Source: CAZFHP01 sp964519365 (GTDB taxonomy: Bacteria > Babelota > Babeliae > Babelales > RVW-14). From it: DNA of 34,844 nt. The stretch is taken from the NCBI GenBank assembly GCA_964519365.1, contig CAZFHP010000011.1, positions 1 through 34,844 of the forward strand, given 5' to 3'. The stretch's first letter is position 1; each line of letters opens with the position of its first letter. The notes beneath the pieces are model-generated. The model had not been told where the DNA came from. It worked only from the letters and a program-made list of their open reading frames with translations, and searched no databases. Below, piece after piece: positions 16,344-24,357 of this stretch. Made by a program: the position numbers and the translations under genes.

Positions 16344-19300
16344 AATTTTCTAGATCTTCCCAAAAATCCCATGACGGATACGGTTGAACCGTATCGTAAT
16401 CATAAAAAAGATCATCTTTGAATAAGATCCCGTAATATTTTGGAAGCGTTACTTTTTCGAGTAATAAAATAGCTGCGTTAAAATCTTCACGATTGCCATC
16501 ACGTACGGCAATATCAGCGCACGGATCTTTTGCGATCATTTCAAGCGTTGCAAGTAATCGTACTAATAACCGAGCCCCTTCGCGCTGTTCAGGCAAAGCC
16601 AAGAAAATACTTTTTTGTTTTTTCTTCTGTTTTTTGCTTATCTTATGATTCCCACTTGTCTTATGACTCGCATGTGACTTTGACGATTTCTTATGCGCAT
16701 GTTTAGACTGAACACCAAAAATTGGCAAAAAACCGTTTTTATGCGCATCTCGCTCAAGCTTTTTCTGTTCTTGCTCCCAGCTAACACTGTCACAAAGCTT
16801 TTCGTATAATTCACTTGTTGGGATTACTTTTGATGCACCGTGATCTTTTTGATATTTCTGAACTATTTTGGTCACAATAGGAAAACTCCCATGCCCATAA
16901 TACATATCACGCATGTCATCTTTTTTGGAACAATCACAATCAAAAGCAAAAATACCTGTATGTGACGCTTGGCAATCCCAATCAAGGCGATACGCTTTGT
17001 CTTGAAACTCTCCGTATGAACTCTTGCTCACAAGTTTAAATAAGCGCCTTAATCGTTTGTCTAAACTCGGAATCTTTCCATCCCAAGAATCAAAAGTATG
17101 CTGTAGAACATTAACTGTCTGGTCGTTTTGCTTTTGCACTAATAATGGGGGCACACAAAAACGTTCGTCATGCACTTCCAGTTTTCCATATGAAGTTATT
17201 TGCCCTCCATATAAAAGATTAGACAAAGACGCATACCAATTCGCACGCGTCATACGCAAAAATGGGGTTAACAAAAGCTCACTTTTACATGCAGGTGAAA
17301 ATGAATAACACAGACGAAGAATATTATTTTCATCTGTCATAAGATACTTATTATCGCACTGGCCATTATGTAACGTTGTTGGTTTTCCAATTGCATCCCC
17401 TTTGCTATCCCATAACCCATTCAATCGAGTATTCTCAATTTTTTGCGTAAATAGCTCTTGCAATAATTCTGAGTATGCACAGATTTTATCAAAAGAAAGC
17501 TGCTGAATATTAACAAAAGATTTATACAGTCCATATAACTTTTCTAAATACGCTCGCTCTTGAATTATTTTTTGTTGCACACAAGAACACGCATACTCTC
17601 GGATGTCAGCCCCCATAGCTTTGAGCTTTTTCTGAATGTGCTCTGTAAGGGCCTGCATATCAATGCCGGTAATATCACCTGCTTTTCTATCAACAATTAA
17701 TGTACACAAAATAAGCCGAACAAATGTTTCAAGCTCAAACGCCGTAAAAACATTCCGCACGGTCTTTTGATTTTGCAAATAATATAAAAGCTCTCCCCCG
17801 CTGACAAAATTTCTATAGGCACTATGTGCAATATCAAACTGTGTATCAAGTAATGCCATCTGTTGAAGCAGATAATTAATTCTGACATTTTCCCGAGATG
17901 ACCGTGGATACATACTTAAAAAATCAACAAAAACGATATTCTCAACATGATTTTTTTTAAGTTTTGCAATAAGATCTTCTAAAAAAAATTGATACGGCGA
18001 AGGAAAACGAATACCATCAAAGAAAAGCATCTGTTCTGATTCAATATTTTTTAAACCTTCAGATTTTACTTGAGACAGTGTCGTCATAACTCTAATATTT
18101 TTAGAATCTTTTCGATTAAAAAGATAATACGTATTGTTATGTGTAAACGCTATCCAACGATTGTCATGTACGCGTTTAAGCAAAAATAGATTTTTTATAA
18201 ATGCATACGCAGGGTTATGCGTATCATAAAAAGCATCACACAGATAGCCATCTTTTTTAATCAGATCAAAAACCGTTTGCTGGTCATGCTCAAACTGTGC
18301 AATAATATCTTCTTGATTCTCACAAACATATGTTCTTAATTCACGTAATATCTCTGAGCTTACTTCTGTTTGAACATCTACATAAACAAGCCCGTCAGGC
18401 TTATATGTAAAATGACTTACCTGAGCCGGCAAGTCTGCAATATACACGTTTTGATCAAACTGAAAAACTTCGGCCAATTGTGACGATGAATTATCAACAT
18501 GCTCAAACCGATCAATATCATCACCATATTTCATCCAGTTTTTGATATTACCCAGCATGGTACTTTTACCAACCCCGTCTACATAGCTACAAAAAATATA
18601 TGCCGTCGATTTCTTGTCTACAGGCTTAAGTTTTCGAGCAAACATTTTCACAAACGATTGGGCATGCCTGGTTACTTCTTTATTTTGTTTAACAAACGTT
18701 TCTATTGGATACGTAATATCAGGACCAATAAAATACGAATCAATCGGCATACGAGCATTCATCAGATGCGTTGCATACGCAATAGAAAAAAGAATATCTT
18801 GCGTCCCTGCAACCTGATTATTCCCAACTTTAAGAGCGTCTTTGTACAGTATTTTCCAAAATTTGGTAAGCCATCCTAAAACACAATGCATATCATGCTT
18901 GGCAACACCTTCCATTACACGCATATAAGCATCGTCCATTAAACCTAAAGCTTCCCCAAAAGCATGCTCCTGAAAGATAATAGCTCTATCGTCAAACAAC
19001 GGGACGGTGTGTGCATCAATATGTTTAAAAACAGATGGCCCCTTGCCGGCAAACATATCGATATCTTTAAACAAAAAACCAGATATTACGCCAAAACGAT
19101 TATGTAATCTAAGCGACCACCCAATATCATTTAATACACATGCTTCATCACGAATCATCGCTTTCTTATAGTCTGTGTAATACGACGGAACTGCGTTTTC
19201 TTCATATCCAAAAATGACACTGCGCCCAGAAACCGTAAAGCCTGACGCCTGCAGTGAATTTTCAAGTATTTGCAAGCTTTTTGATGTACGGTCTAACAGA

Positions 19301-19470
19301 AATGGGTGATATTCATGTGTGTAACGACCTTCAGGGCTAAACTCATAATGATCAACAAAACTTTTAATAAAATTTTTATCAAAATTTTTATCACACGCAG
19401 CAGAACATACACTCGAAAAAACATGTTGCACAAGCAATAGATATAAAAATACACGAGCAAAAAAAACCAC
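16342..19470 (-). CDS. Large exported protein with a P-loop, unknown function
   Basis: The frame is open from the N gap to 16342. I suggest the GTG at 19470 (1042 residues), because a signal peptide follows (MVFFARVFLYLLLVQHVFSS). Upstream codons are 21-bp minisatellite reading ISLQRYV repeats. An ATG four bases further upstream would give MFRGFFARVF... if the adjacent run of eight T were seven, so the start is uncertain. At about residues 296-304 (numbered from GTG) YVDGVGKST resembles the P-loop of thymidylate-kinase-type NTPases, with Tyr in place of the first Gly/Ala. Later, IADLPAQVSHF and IVFVDFLSMYPRSSRE could contribute acidic residues. Near the C-terminus is a Lys/His/Ser-rich segment (KHAHKKSSKSHASHK). 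A nucleotide-binding fold on an exported protein is unusual. No family recognised. Confidence 0.75.
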   Translation of the reverse strand: MVFFARVFLYLLLVQHVFSSVCSAACDKNFDKNFIKSFVDHYEFSPEGRYTHEYHPFLLDRTSKSLQILENSLQASGFTVSGRSVIFGYEENAVPSYYTDYKKAMIRDEACVLNDIGWSLRLHNRFGVISGFLFKDIDMFAGKGPSVFKHIDAHTVPLFDDRAIIFQEHAFGEALGLMDDAYMRVMEGVAKHDMHCVLGWLTKFWKILYKDALKVGNNQVAGTQDILFSIAYATHLMNARMPIDSYFIGPDITYPIETFVKQNKEVTRHAQSFVKMFARKLKPVDKKSTAYIFCSYVDGVGKSTMLGNIKNWMKYGDDIDRFEHVDNSSSQLAEVFQFDQNVYIADLPAQVSHFTYKPDGLVYVDVQTEVSSEILRELRTYVCENQEDIIAQFEHDQQTVFDLIKKDGYLCDAFYDTHNPAYAFIKNLFLLKRVHDNRWIAFTHNNTYYLFNRKDSKNIRVMTTLSQVKSEGLKNIESEQMLFFDGIRFPSPYQFFLEDLIAKLKKNHVENIVFVDFLSMYPRSSRENVRINYLLQQMALLDTQFDIAHSAYRNFVSGGELLYYLQNQKTVRNVFTAFELETFVRLILCTLIVDRKAGDITGIDMQALTEHIQKKLKAMGADIREYACSCVQQKIIQERAYLEKLYGLYKSFVNIQQLSFDKICAYSELLQELFTQKIENTRLNGLWDSKGDAIGKPTTLHNGQCDNKYLMTDENNILRLCYSFSPACKSELLLTPFLRMTRANWYASLSNLLYGGQITSYGKLEVHDERFCVPPLLVQKQNDQTVNVLQHTFDSWDGKIPSLDKRLRRLFKLVSKSSYGEFQDKAYRLDWDCQASHTGIFAFDCDCSKKDDMRDMYYGHGSFPIVTKIVQKYQKDHGASKVIPTSELYEKLCDSVSWEQEQKKLERDAHKNGFLPIFGVQSKHAHKKSSKSHASHKTSGNHKISKKQKKKQKSIFLALPEQREGARLLVRLLATLEMIAKDPCADIAVRDGNREDFNAAILLLEKVTLPKYYGILFKDDLFYDYDTVQPYPSWDFWEDLEN

Positions 19471-19477
19471 GAAACAT

Positions 19478-19690
19478 TGTAGCGAAATCACAAACCGTTG
19501 CAGCGAAATCACATAGCGTTGCAGCGAAATCACATAGCGTTGCAGCGAAATCACATAGCGTTGCAGCGAAANNNNNNNNNNNNNNNNNNNNNNNNNNNNN
19601 NNNNNNNNNNNNNNNNNNNNNNNNNNNNNNNNNNNNNNNNNNNNNNNNNNNNNNNNNNNNNNNNNNNNNNNTCACATAGCGTTGCAGCGT
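19478..19690. repeat. 21-bp tandem minisatellite interrupted by a scaffold gap
   Basis: Units of 21 bases (core gcagcgaaatcacatagcgt) repeat head to tail from about 19478 to 19571 and resume at 19672-19690 after the N run. The copy nearest the large gene has diverged. Since 21 is a multiple of three, two frames on each strand stay open throughout, which makes phantom ORFs. True copy number is hidden by the gap. Confidence 0.93.
19572..19671. other. Scaffold gap of 100 N inside the 21-bp array
   Basis: Exactly 100 N, the usual placeholder for unknown length, with the same tandem repeat on both sides. The assembly evidently failed because of the array. Confidence 0.98.
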
Positions 19691-19705
19691 TAATTTAATT
19701 TTTAA

Positions 19706-20401
19706 AATCCCAAAGGGATTGTCGGGTTTTAGCCCATTGCAAGGCTTCTTAGCCGCAGCTGTGGGAATAGCTCCGCCACCACCGTTCCGCCCCCTTGGGG
19801 CGGCGCTTTTAAAAAACATATTGTTTCGCATAAACAATTCCATGTTTGTCTAACAATTTCAAATATTCTTCTTCAAATGAACACACTTTATGATGCTCTT
19901 TTTGATTTTTGATGTAACGAACAACAGTATCAAACTGAGATACACTCACAGAAAAAGCCCCATATCCAGGCTGCCAAGCAAACGTTTGACAGGCCAATTG
20001 ATTTTCTCGAATAAACTTTGATGATTTAGATTTAACAACCCGCATTAAACTTGCCAATGCAACATTTGGCTTTATTAAAAAAAATAAATGTATATGATCA
20101 GACATTCCACCGATTTCAATCAAAGATCCATTCTCATTCTTTATAATTCCACCAATATACTTGTATATTCGATTATTAAATATCGGTGATGAAAGAAATT
20201 TTTGCCTATCCTTCGTACTCCAAACACAATGGCAAAGTAAATTTGAATAAGAATGACTCACATTTAGTCCTTGCTTTATAAAAATCAAAATTACACACAT
20301 GCACCGCCCCCTCAGGGGCGGATGATTTTAAATAAACAATTCCCACAGCTGCGGCTAAGAAGCCTTGCAATGGGCTAAACAACTACAATCCCTTCGGGAT
20401 T
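19706..20401 (-). mobile_element. IS200/RAYT-type element with inverted terminal structures
   Basis: The transposase gene (19809-20261) is flanked by mirror-image ends. From inside out, each end has a GC hairpin (ccgcccc...ggggcgg at 19787-19803 and 20304-20321), then a perfect 41-bp inverted repeat (19728-19768 against 20339-20379), then a small hairpin aatccc-nnn-gggatt (19706-19720 and 20387-20401). Classic IS200/IS605 elements lack terminal inverted repeats. Symmetric hairpin ends around a Y1 transposase recall REP/REPIN elements with their RAYT. The limits given are the outermost hairpins; no target duplication is expected or seen. Confidence 0.8.
19809..20261 (-). CDS. tnpA: IS200/IS605-family transposase (HUH, Y1 type; RAYT-like)
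   Basis: The product has 150 residues from GTG at 20261, chosen because AAGGA lies about seven bases upstream and the product then starts like its family (SHSYSNLLCHCVWSTKDRQKFL); the frame from 20300 adds an unusual hydrophobic tail. These enzymes cut and join single-stranded DNA at hairpins through a tyrosine. The HUH motif is DHIHLF, and the catalytic Tyr is in VVRYIKNQKEHH. The block FAWQPGYGAFSVS and the C-terminal FEEEYLKLLDKHGI are typical. Length and all motifs are intact, so the element may be active. Confidence 0.95.
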   Translation of the reverse strand: MSHSYSNLLCHCVWSTKDRQKFLSSPIFNNRIYKYIGGIIKNENGSLIEIGGMSDHIHLFFLIKPNVALASLMRVVKSKSSKFIRENQLACQTFAWQPGYGAFSVSVSQFDTVVRYIKNQKEHHKVCSFEEEYLKLLDKHGIVYAKQYVF

Positions 20402-20737
20402 TCAACAAGAANNNNNNNNNNNNNNNNNNNNNNNNNNNNNNNNNNNNNNNNNNNNNNNNNNNNNNNNNNNNNNNNNNNNNNNNNNNNNNNNNNNNNNNNN
20501 NNNNNNNNNNNAAACAACTACAATCCCTTCGGGATTTCAACAAGAAGCCTTGCAATGGGCTAAACACCTACAATCCCTTCGGGATTTCAACAAGAAGCCT
20601 TGCAATGGGCTAAACAACTACAATCCCTTCGGGATTTCAACAAGAAGCCTTGCAATGGGCTAAACAACTACAACCCCTTCGGGATTTCAACAAGAAGCCT
20701 TGCCATGAGCTAAACACCAACAATCCCTTCGGGATTT
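20362..20737. repeat. 50-bp tandem array derived from the element end, interrupted by a scaffold gap
   Basis: Units start at 20362, 20547, 20597, 20647 and 20697 (the last partial), plus a partial unit at 20512-20546. Each unit contains gccttgcaatgggctaaac from the element's 41-bp inverted repeat and the hairpin aatcccttcgggatt, and ends in tcaacaagaa. Single-base variants occur (cctaca, accccttc, gccatgagc). The last unit is the most diverged. Confidence 0.93.
20412..20511. other. Scaffold gap of 100 N inside the 50-bp array
   Basis: Exactly 100 N with the 50-bp repeat on both sides. The repeat phase across the gap is not informative because the gap length is a placeholder. Confidence 0.98.
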
Positions 20738-20828
20738 AAAATGGCAGACTTCAGCCCCTACCTAAACGACAGCGTGAGTTTGTAAAAAGGTTCACACCAA
20801 ACAATTCTTTCGGAATTAAAAAAAACCA

Positions 20829-21794
20829 TTAAAACATATCCCCATTAAGCTCATACGATTCTTTAAGCATTCTGCGCATTTGGTCATCATCGCCACACAA
20901 GTCATCGATCGTTTGAGTATCGTCAACTCCACATTTGTTTTTAAGCAACACTATAAGTTCTTTACATGTTTTTACAGATTCTTGATATTGCTCTTCGTAA
21001 GAACTTTTTCGTAGCTTCCCCATAATAAATTCAAGCTCATAAAGATATTTCTGAACAGGAGCAACCTCTTTCAGATTTATCCCCTCGTTAAAAAGCTTAA
21101 TAACATAATCAAAGCAAAGTGCATAAAAATCATAGACTATCGTATGGCTAGTATCACACAAATACGAAAATAAATTTTTGCTTTTCATATTCTGAGACCC
21201 TGGTTTATTCATAGCAAAACCATCTAAATAATGGCGATTATAATCATCGTCACATTCTTCTGGATATGAAACATTAAGCGTATCAAGGTCAACACGAGCT
21301 TTCGTCAAAAACTCACTAATCAGGCTACATTGATCAACAACGTATTCCCAGTAGTGCGTAATTTTAAAATCTTTAGCTTTATCAACAAAGTAAAACCATG
21401 TTTCTTCTGAAAAAACCATAACAATGTCAGACAACGCTTGCGCAATTTGTTTGGGCGTCATATTTTCAAAAAAGCACTCCCGAATAACAAATACTTTGGG
21501 ATAATATTTCGATAAGTACTGATCATAAAAAATACGCGATTTTTGTTTTTGGTGTTCTGTTCGCATGCTTGCTCTATCTGCAAAATTATCAGCTAAGTTA
21601 TCATGAAAACGTATCTGTTTCATATGCATATCACTGTGCATATATTTTTCAAACACAGGATCAGTAAAAAGTTCAAGCATCTGGTCAGAAAATATTTCTT
21701 CTTGTTTTGCATCTAAAGCATACATGCAAGACATGCTCAAAAAAAACATACACGAGACAAAAAGCTTTTGATATTTTTTATACAGACTGACCAT
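20829..21794 (-). CDS. Secreted protein of unknown function, last gene of a coupled trio
   Basis: The product has 321 residues. ATG 21794 is chosen because GGGGGA lies eight bases upstream and a signal peptide follows (MVSLYKKYQKLFVSCMFFLSMSCMYA). It overlaps the end of the preceding gene by 17 bases, so translation is likely coupled. The mature part is acidic and predicted helical with many aromatic residues and Cys (CFFENMTPKQIAQAL, YALCFDYVIKLFNEG). No family recognised. The three upstream-to-downstream neighbours 23963, 22749 and 21794 form one operon. Confidence 0.75.
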   Translation of the reverse strand: MVSLYKKYQKLFVSCMFFLSMSCMYALDAKQEEIFSDQMLELFTDPVFEKYMHSDMHMKQIRFHDNLADNFADRASMRTEHQKQKSRIFYDQYLSKYYPKVFVIRECFFENMTPKQIAQALSDIVMVFSEETWFYFVDKAKDFKITHYWEYVVDQCSLISEFLTKARVDLDTLNVSYPEECDDDYNRHYLDGFAMNKPGSQNMKSKNLFSYLCDTSHTIVYDFYALCFDYVIKLFNEGINLKEVAPVQKYLYELEFIMGKLRKSSYEEQYQESVKTCKELIVLLKNKCGVDDTQTIDDLCGDDDQMRRMLKESYELNGDMF

Positions 21795-22749
21795 AAAGCG
21801 TTCCCCCAACTGTAGCAACAAATCGAGTAATTGTTACTGAAAGCTTTTTAAAGTGCCCAACAACAAGGGCTTGTTCTGCTTCTACACAATGCTCCTTAAA
21901 CATATCCCCCTGTATAATACGTTCAAGAAAACCTGCAAATTCGCTCAGCACATTACAAAGCTCTAAACTCTGCGCACCAAGAGACTCGTTTTGTCCCACA
22001 ACAGCTAACATTAAAGCTATCAAATCTTGAGACGCATAAAGCAACGTGTGATAATCCGTTACAAGATCAGCACAAAAATAATCTTTAAACTTTACATAGT
22101 GCTTTCGAGTATTTTCTTCTCGAGCTGCTTCTTGAACAACTCCCCGCATAAACTCTTGTAACGAGTAGGCTAATTTTTGGGTCTCTCGAGACAAAAGCCC
22201 CTGCAATCGCTTAAAACAATCATGATCACTCTGCCCAAATATCTCTTTAAACGTATGTGAAGCACCATCTTTTGCCTGAGTGCATAACCCAAAAATAATG
22301 CCAACAACAACCGATGCTAAACCAAAAACAATACCATCATTTACTCCACGCGTTGCCCGTCCCCAAAACGTACAGTAATCTTTTTTATAACGCTCCCATT
22401 GTTCAAGTTTCACATTTTCGTATAAATCACGAACACGATCGCGTTCAGCCTGAGATAAAGCATTATTTCCTGTGTTACTATTGTGCGTACTATTATTTTC
22501 AGAAACAAGCGAGTAAATAATATAGCTGACAAGACCAACAGCGCATGTTCCACCAAGAACCCACCCTGTAAGACGCATGTGATTTGCATAACTTATCTCT
22601 TGTTCAAAAAATGCTTTTCTTTTCATGATACGCTCTATTGATGGTCGCTCAAGCGTTATTTTTGAAATCTCTGGAGTATTGCTGGTTCCAAAACCCAGGC
22701 ACGGGATAACAAGACAAAAGCATACGCTATAAAAAACTCGCAAATACAT
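21778..22749 (-). CDS. Exported membrane protein with two internal transmembrane segments, unknown
   Basis: The product has 323 residues. A signal peptide (MYLRVFYSVCFCLVIPCLGFG) comes first. Two hydrophobic segments follow: one near residue 60 (TGWVLGGTCAVGLVSYIIYSLV) and one near residue 140 (GIVFGLASVVVGIIFGLC). A charged loop (QAERDRVRDLYENVKLEQWERYKKDYC) separates them. The C-terminal half is predicted helical and soluble. The start ATG shares its A with the stop of the preceding gene (TAATG), and the next gene overlaps its end, so this is the middle gene of a coupled operon. Function unknown. Confidence 0.78.
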   Translation of the reverse strand: MYLRVFYSVCFCLVIPCLGFGTSNTPEISKITLERPSIERIMKRKAFFEQEISYANHMRLTGWVLGGTCAVGLVSYIIYSLVSENNSTHNSNTGNNALSQAERDRVRDLYENVKLEQWERYKKDYCTFWGRATRGVNDGIVFGLASVVVGIIFGLCTQAKDGASHTFKEIFGQSDHDCFKRLQGLLSRETQKLAYSLQEFMRGVVQEAAREENTRKHYVKFKDYFCADLVTDYHTLLYASQDLIALMLAVVGQNESLGAQSLELCNVLSEFAGFLERIIQGDMFKEHCVEAEQALVVGHFKKLSVTITRFVATVGGTLYGQSV

Positions 22750-23963
22750 TAATATGTGTTCCCATTAAATGAATACGGTGAATCATCAGTATAACTATCA
22801 TGATTATACATGTAATCATTTAAGCCATACTTATTATTTGCATTTCGATCAAACGGATCAACGACACCTGGCTGCTTAGAGGCATAAGAGCGAGGCTTAA
22901 TCTCATCTTGCAAGCGTTTAAACATATTATCAATATTTTTCTTTATCGCTGGGATAATCGCTTTATTCGAATCAAAAGCAACAGAGAGATCATGTAAAGA
23001 CTTTACGCGTAAAAGAACATTACTAAAATCAAGTAATCGTTTTTTTATTTGCTGCGAATAAAACACAATCATAGCATCGTCATCATAATAATCACTACGA
23101 CGCTCAATTTCTTGAATGAAACGATCAAACTGAGCGGCATAGCCAACGAAAAGATCTTCCCATGCATTATATGCTATTTTATTTTCGTCACTTGAATTGC
23201 TTTCTTCTTTTTTCTCGTCATCGATTACATCATCATCTTTTTGACCAGAACCAAAATCAAACTTACGTAACGTCATGTCACGACCACGCAAACTATCTTT
23301 CAACCCGTCTTTCATCATTCTTTCAATATCATCAAACGATTGCCGTATTACTTTCTGTAACCCATCAAGAAATTCTTGCTTAAAGGCTTCTTTGCCATCA
23401 TGAAAAAGATCTGAACAGATAATATTCCATACGTCAACGATCATACCCCAAACATGATCCCATGCCCCTCCAACAACATCTTCTGCCGTCTGTTTCATGC
23501 GGTTACCTAAAACATCACCTAATGCTTGTGAACCTCGAGCAGTTAGCCCATCAACAAGCCCCTGAACGGGGTTTTTGATAGGTTTATTATACAATACATC
23601 TTCCCACTGCGAACCAGCAAGCCCTCGAGCAAGTACTGTTCCTAAAGCGCTTGGGCTTAATAACGCATTACGATGTTCTACTAATTCATCATAAAGGGCT
23701 CGTTTATCTGGCTGATTCACCAACTCTGCAATTCTTTCATCAAGATAGCTAATCGTTTGGAACTTCCCCATCAATCGCATCGTCCCTTTGTCCATAAATC
23801 CCATATTTCGAAACATCATGTCATTAAACATGTTCCCCCCACCGCCAGCCCTATTGCCGCCACCGCCAGCAGGTGCCATTGAAAACACAGACGCGCTTAA
23901 AAGAAAAACCATTAAAGAAAATAGTGCCCCACCCGTTTTGAAAGAAACCCTACCGCTAAACAT
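22749..23963 (-). CDS. Secreted Gly/Met-rich helical protein, first gene of a coupled trio
   Basis: The product has 404 residues. The ATG at 23963 is preferred over the longer frame from 24056: AAGGGG lies eight bases upstream and a signal peptide follows (MFSGRVSFKTGGALFSLMVFLLSASVFS). The mature N-terminus is Gly-rich (APAGGGGNRAGGGGN) and then Met/Phe-rich (MFNDMMFRNMGFMDKGTMRLMG). The central part looks amphipathic helical (KEAFKQEFLDGLQKVIRQ), followed by an acidic stretch (KDDDVIDDEKKEESNSSDE) and a Tyr/Asn/Asp-rich C-terminus. No family recognised. It is coupled to the next gene by a one-base overlap. Confidence 0.75.
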   Translation of the reverse strand: MFSGRVSFKTGGALFSLMVFLLSASVFSMAPAGGGGNRAGGGGNMFNDMMFRNMGFMDKGTMRLMGKFQTISYLDERIAELVNQPDKRALYDELVEHRNALLSPSALGTVLARGLAGSQWEDVLYNKPIKNPVQGLVDGLTARGSQALGDVLGNRMKQTAEDVVGGAWDHVWGMIVDVWNIICSDLFHDGKEAFKQEFLDGLQKVIRQSFDDIERMMKDGLKDSLRGRDMTLRKFDFGSGQKDDDVIDDEKKEESNSSDENKIAYNAWEDLFVGYAAQFDRFIQEIERRSDYYDDDAMIVFYSQQIKKRLLDFSNVLLRVKSLHDLSVAFDSNKAIIPAIKKNIDNMFKRLQDEIKPRSYASKQPGVVDPFDRNANNKYGLNDYMYNHDSYTDDSPYSFNGNTY

Positions 23964-24056
23964 AGACGTTGCCCCTTCAAAAAAGCACATTACATAAAAA
24001 TTAGATTTTTTAGAAAACACAAAAAACTGTGCCCGCATTATAGCAAGCAGTATCAA

Positions 24057-24357
24057 TATTGCAAGAATGCCTCTATTCCGTTATTTTTCGCATAAAATTA
24101 TGTCATATTCACGATTATTCGACACCTAACAACACGATACTTCTTAAAAACGCCTGCTCGCAACACTTTACAACCCCATACTAACAATTGCCCCGACAGG
24201 ACAACATATTCAACACACAGCCCTGCGCGAATTACTACTTGACATTATTTTTACGCCTGCTATGCTTAGTTTAAAGATACAAAATGGAGCCTAAACAGTC
24301 GATAAATTCGCACAAAAAGTATAATTCGAATTTAATTTACGTTTTGGAGGTTATATC
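24057..24357. other. Divergent intergenic region
   Basis: About 300 bases between the minus-strand secreted trio and the plus-strand ankyrin gene. It holds the promoter at 24239-24266 for the plus strand. I find no obvious minus-strand promoter pair and no ORF with support. Confidence 0.5.
24239..24266 (+). promoter_or_regulatory. Sigma70-type promoter for the second ankyrin gene
   Basis: A perfect TTGACA (24239-24244), a 16-base spacer and TATGCT (24261-24266) lie about 90 bases upstream of the ATG at 24358. Confidence 0.6.

Noticed and set aside
18499..18879. 126-residue plus-strand ORF
   Set aside because: Antisense to the large exported-protein gene, without a ribosome site or family signature.
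19391..19843. 150-residue minus-strand ORF across the N gap, and its plus-strand partners
   Set aside because: It consists of translated 21-bp repeats and N, and overlaps the signal-peptide region of the large gene in another frame.
20355..20613. ORFs across the second N gap on both strands
   Set aside because: They are translations of the 50-bp array and the gap only.
19478..20737. CRISPR array made of the 21-bp or 50-bp repeats
   Set aside because: The units are strictly head to tail with no unique spacers, and there are no cas genes. They are minisatellites.
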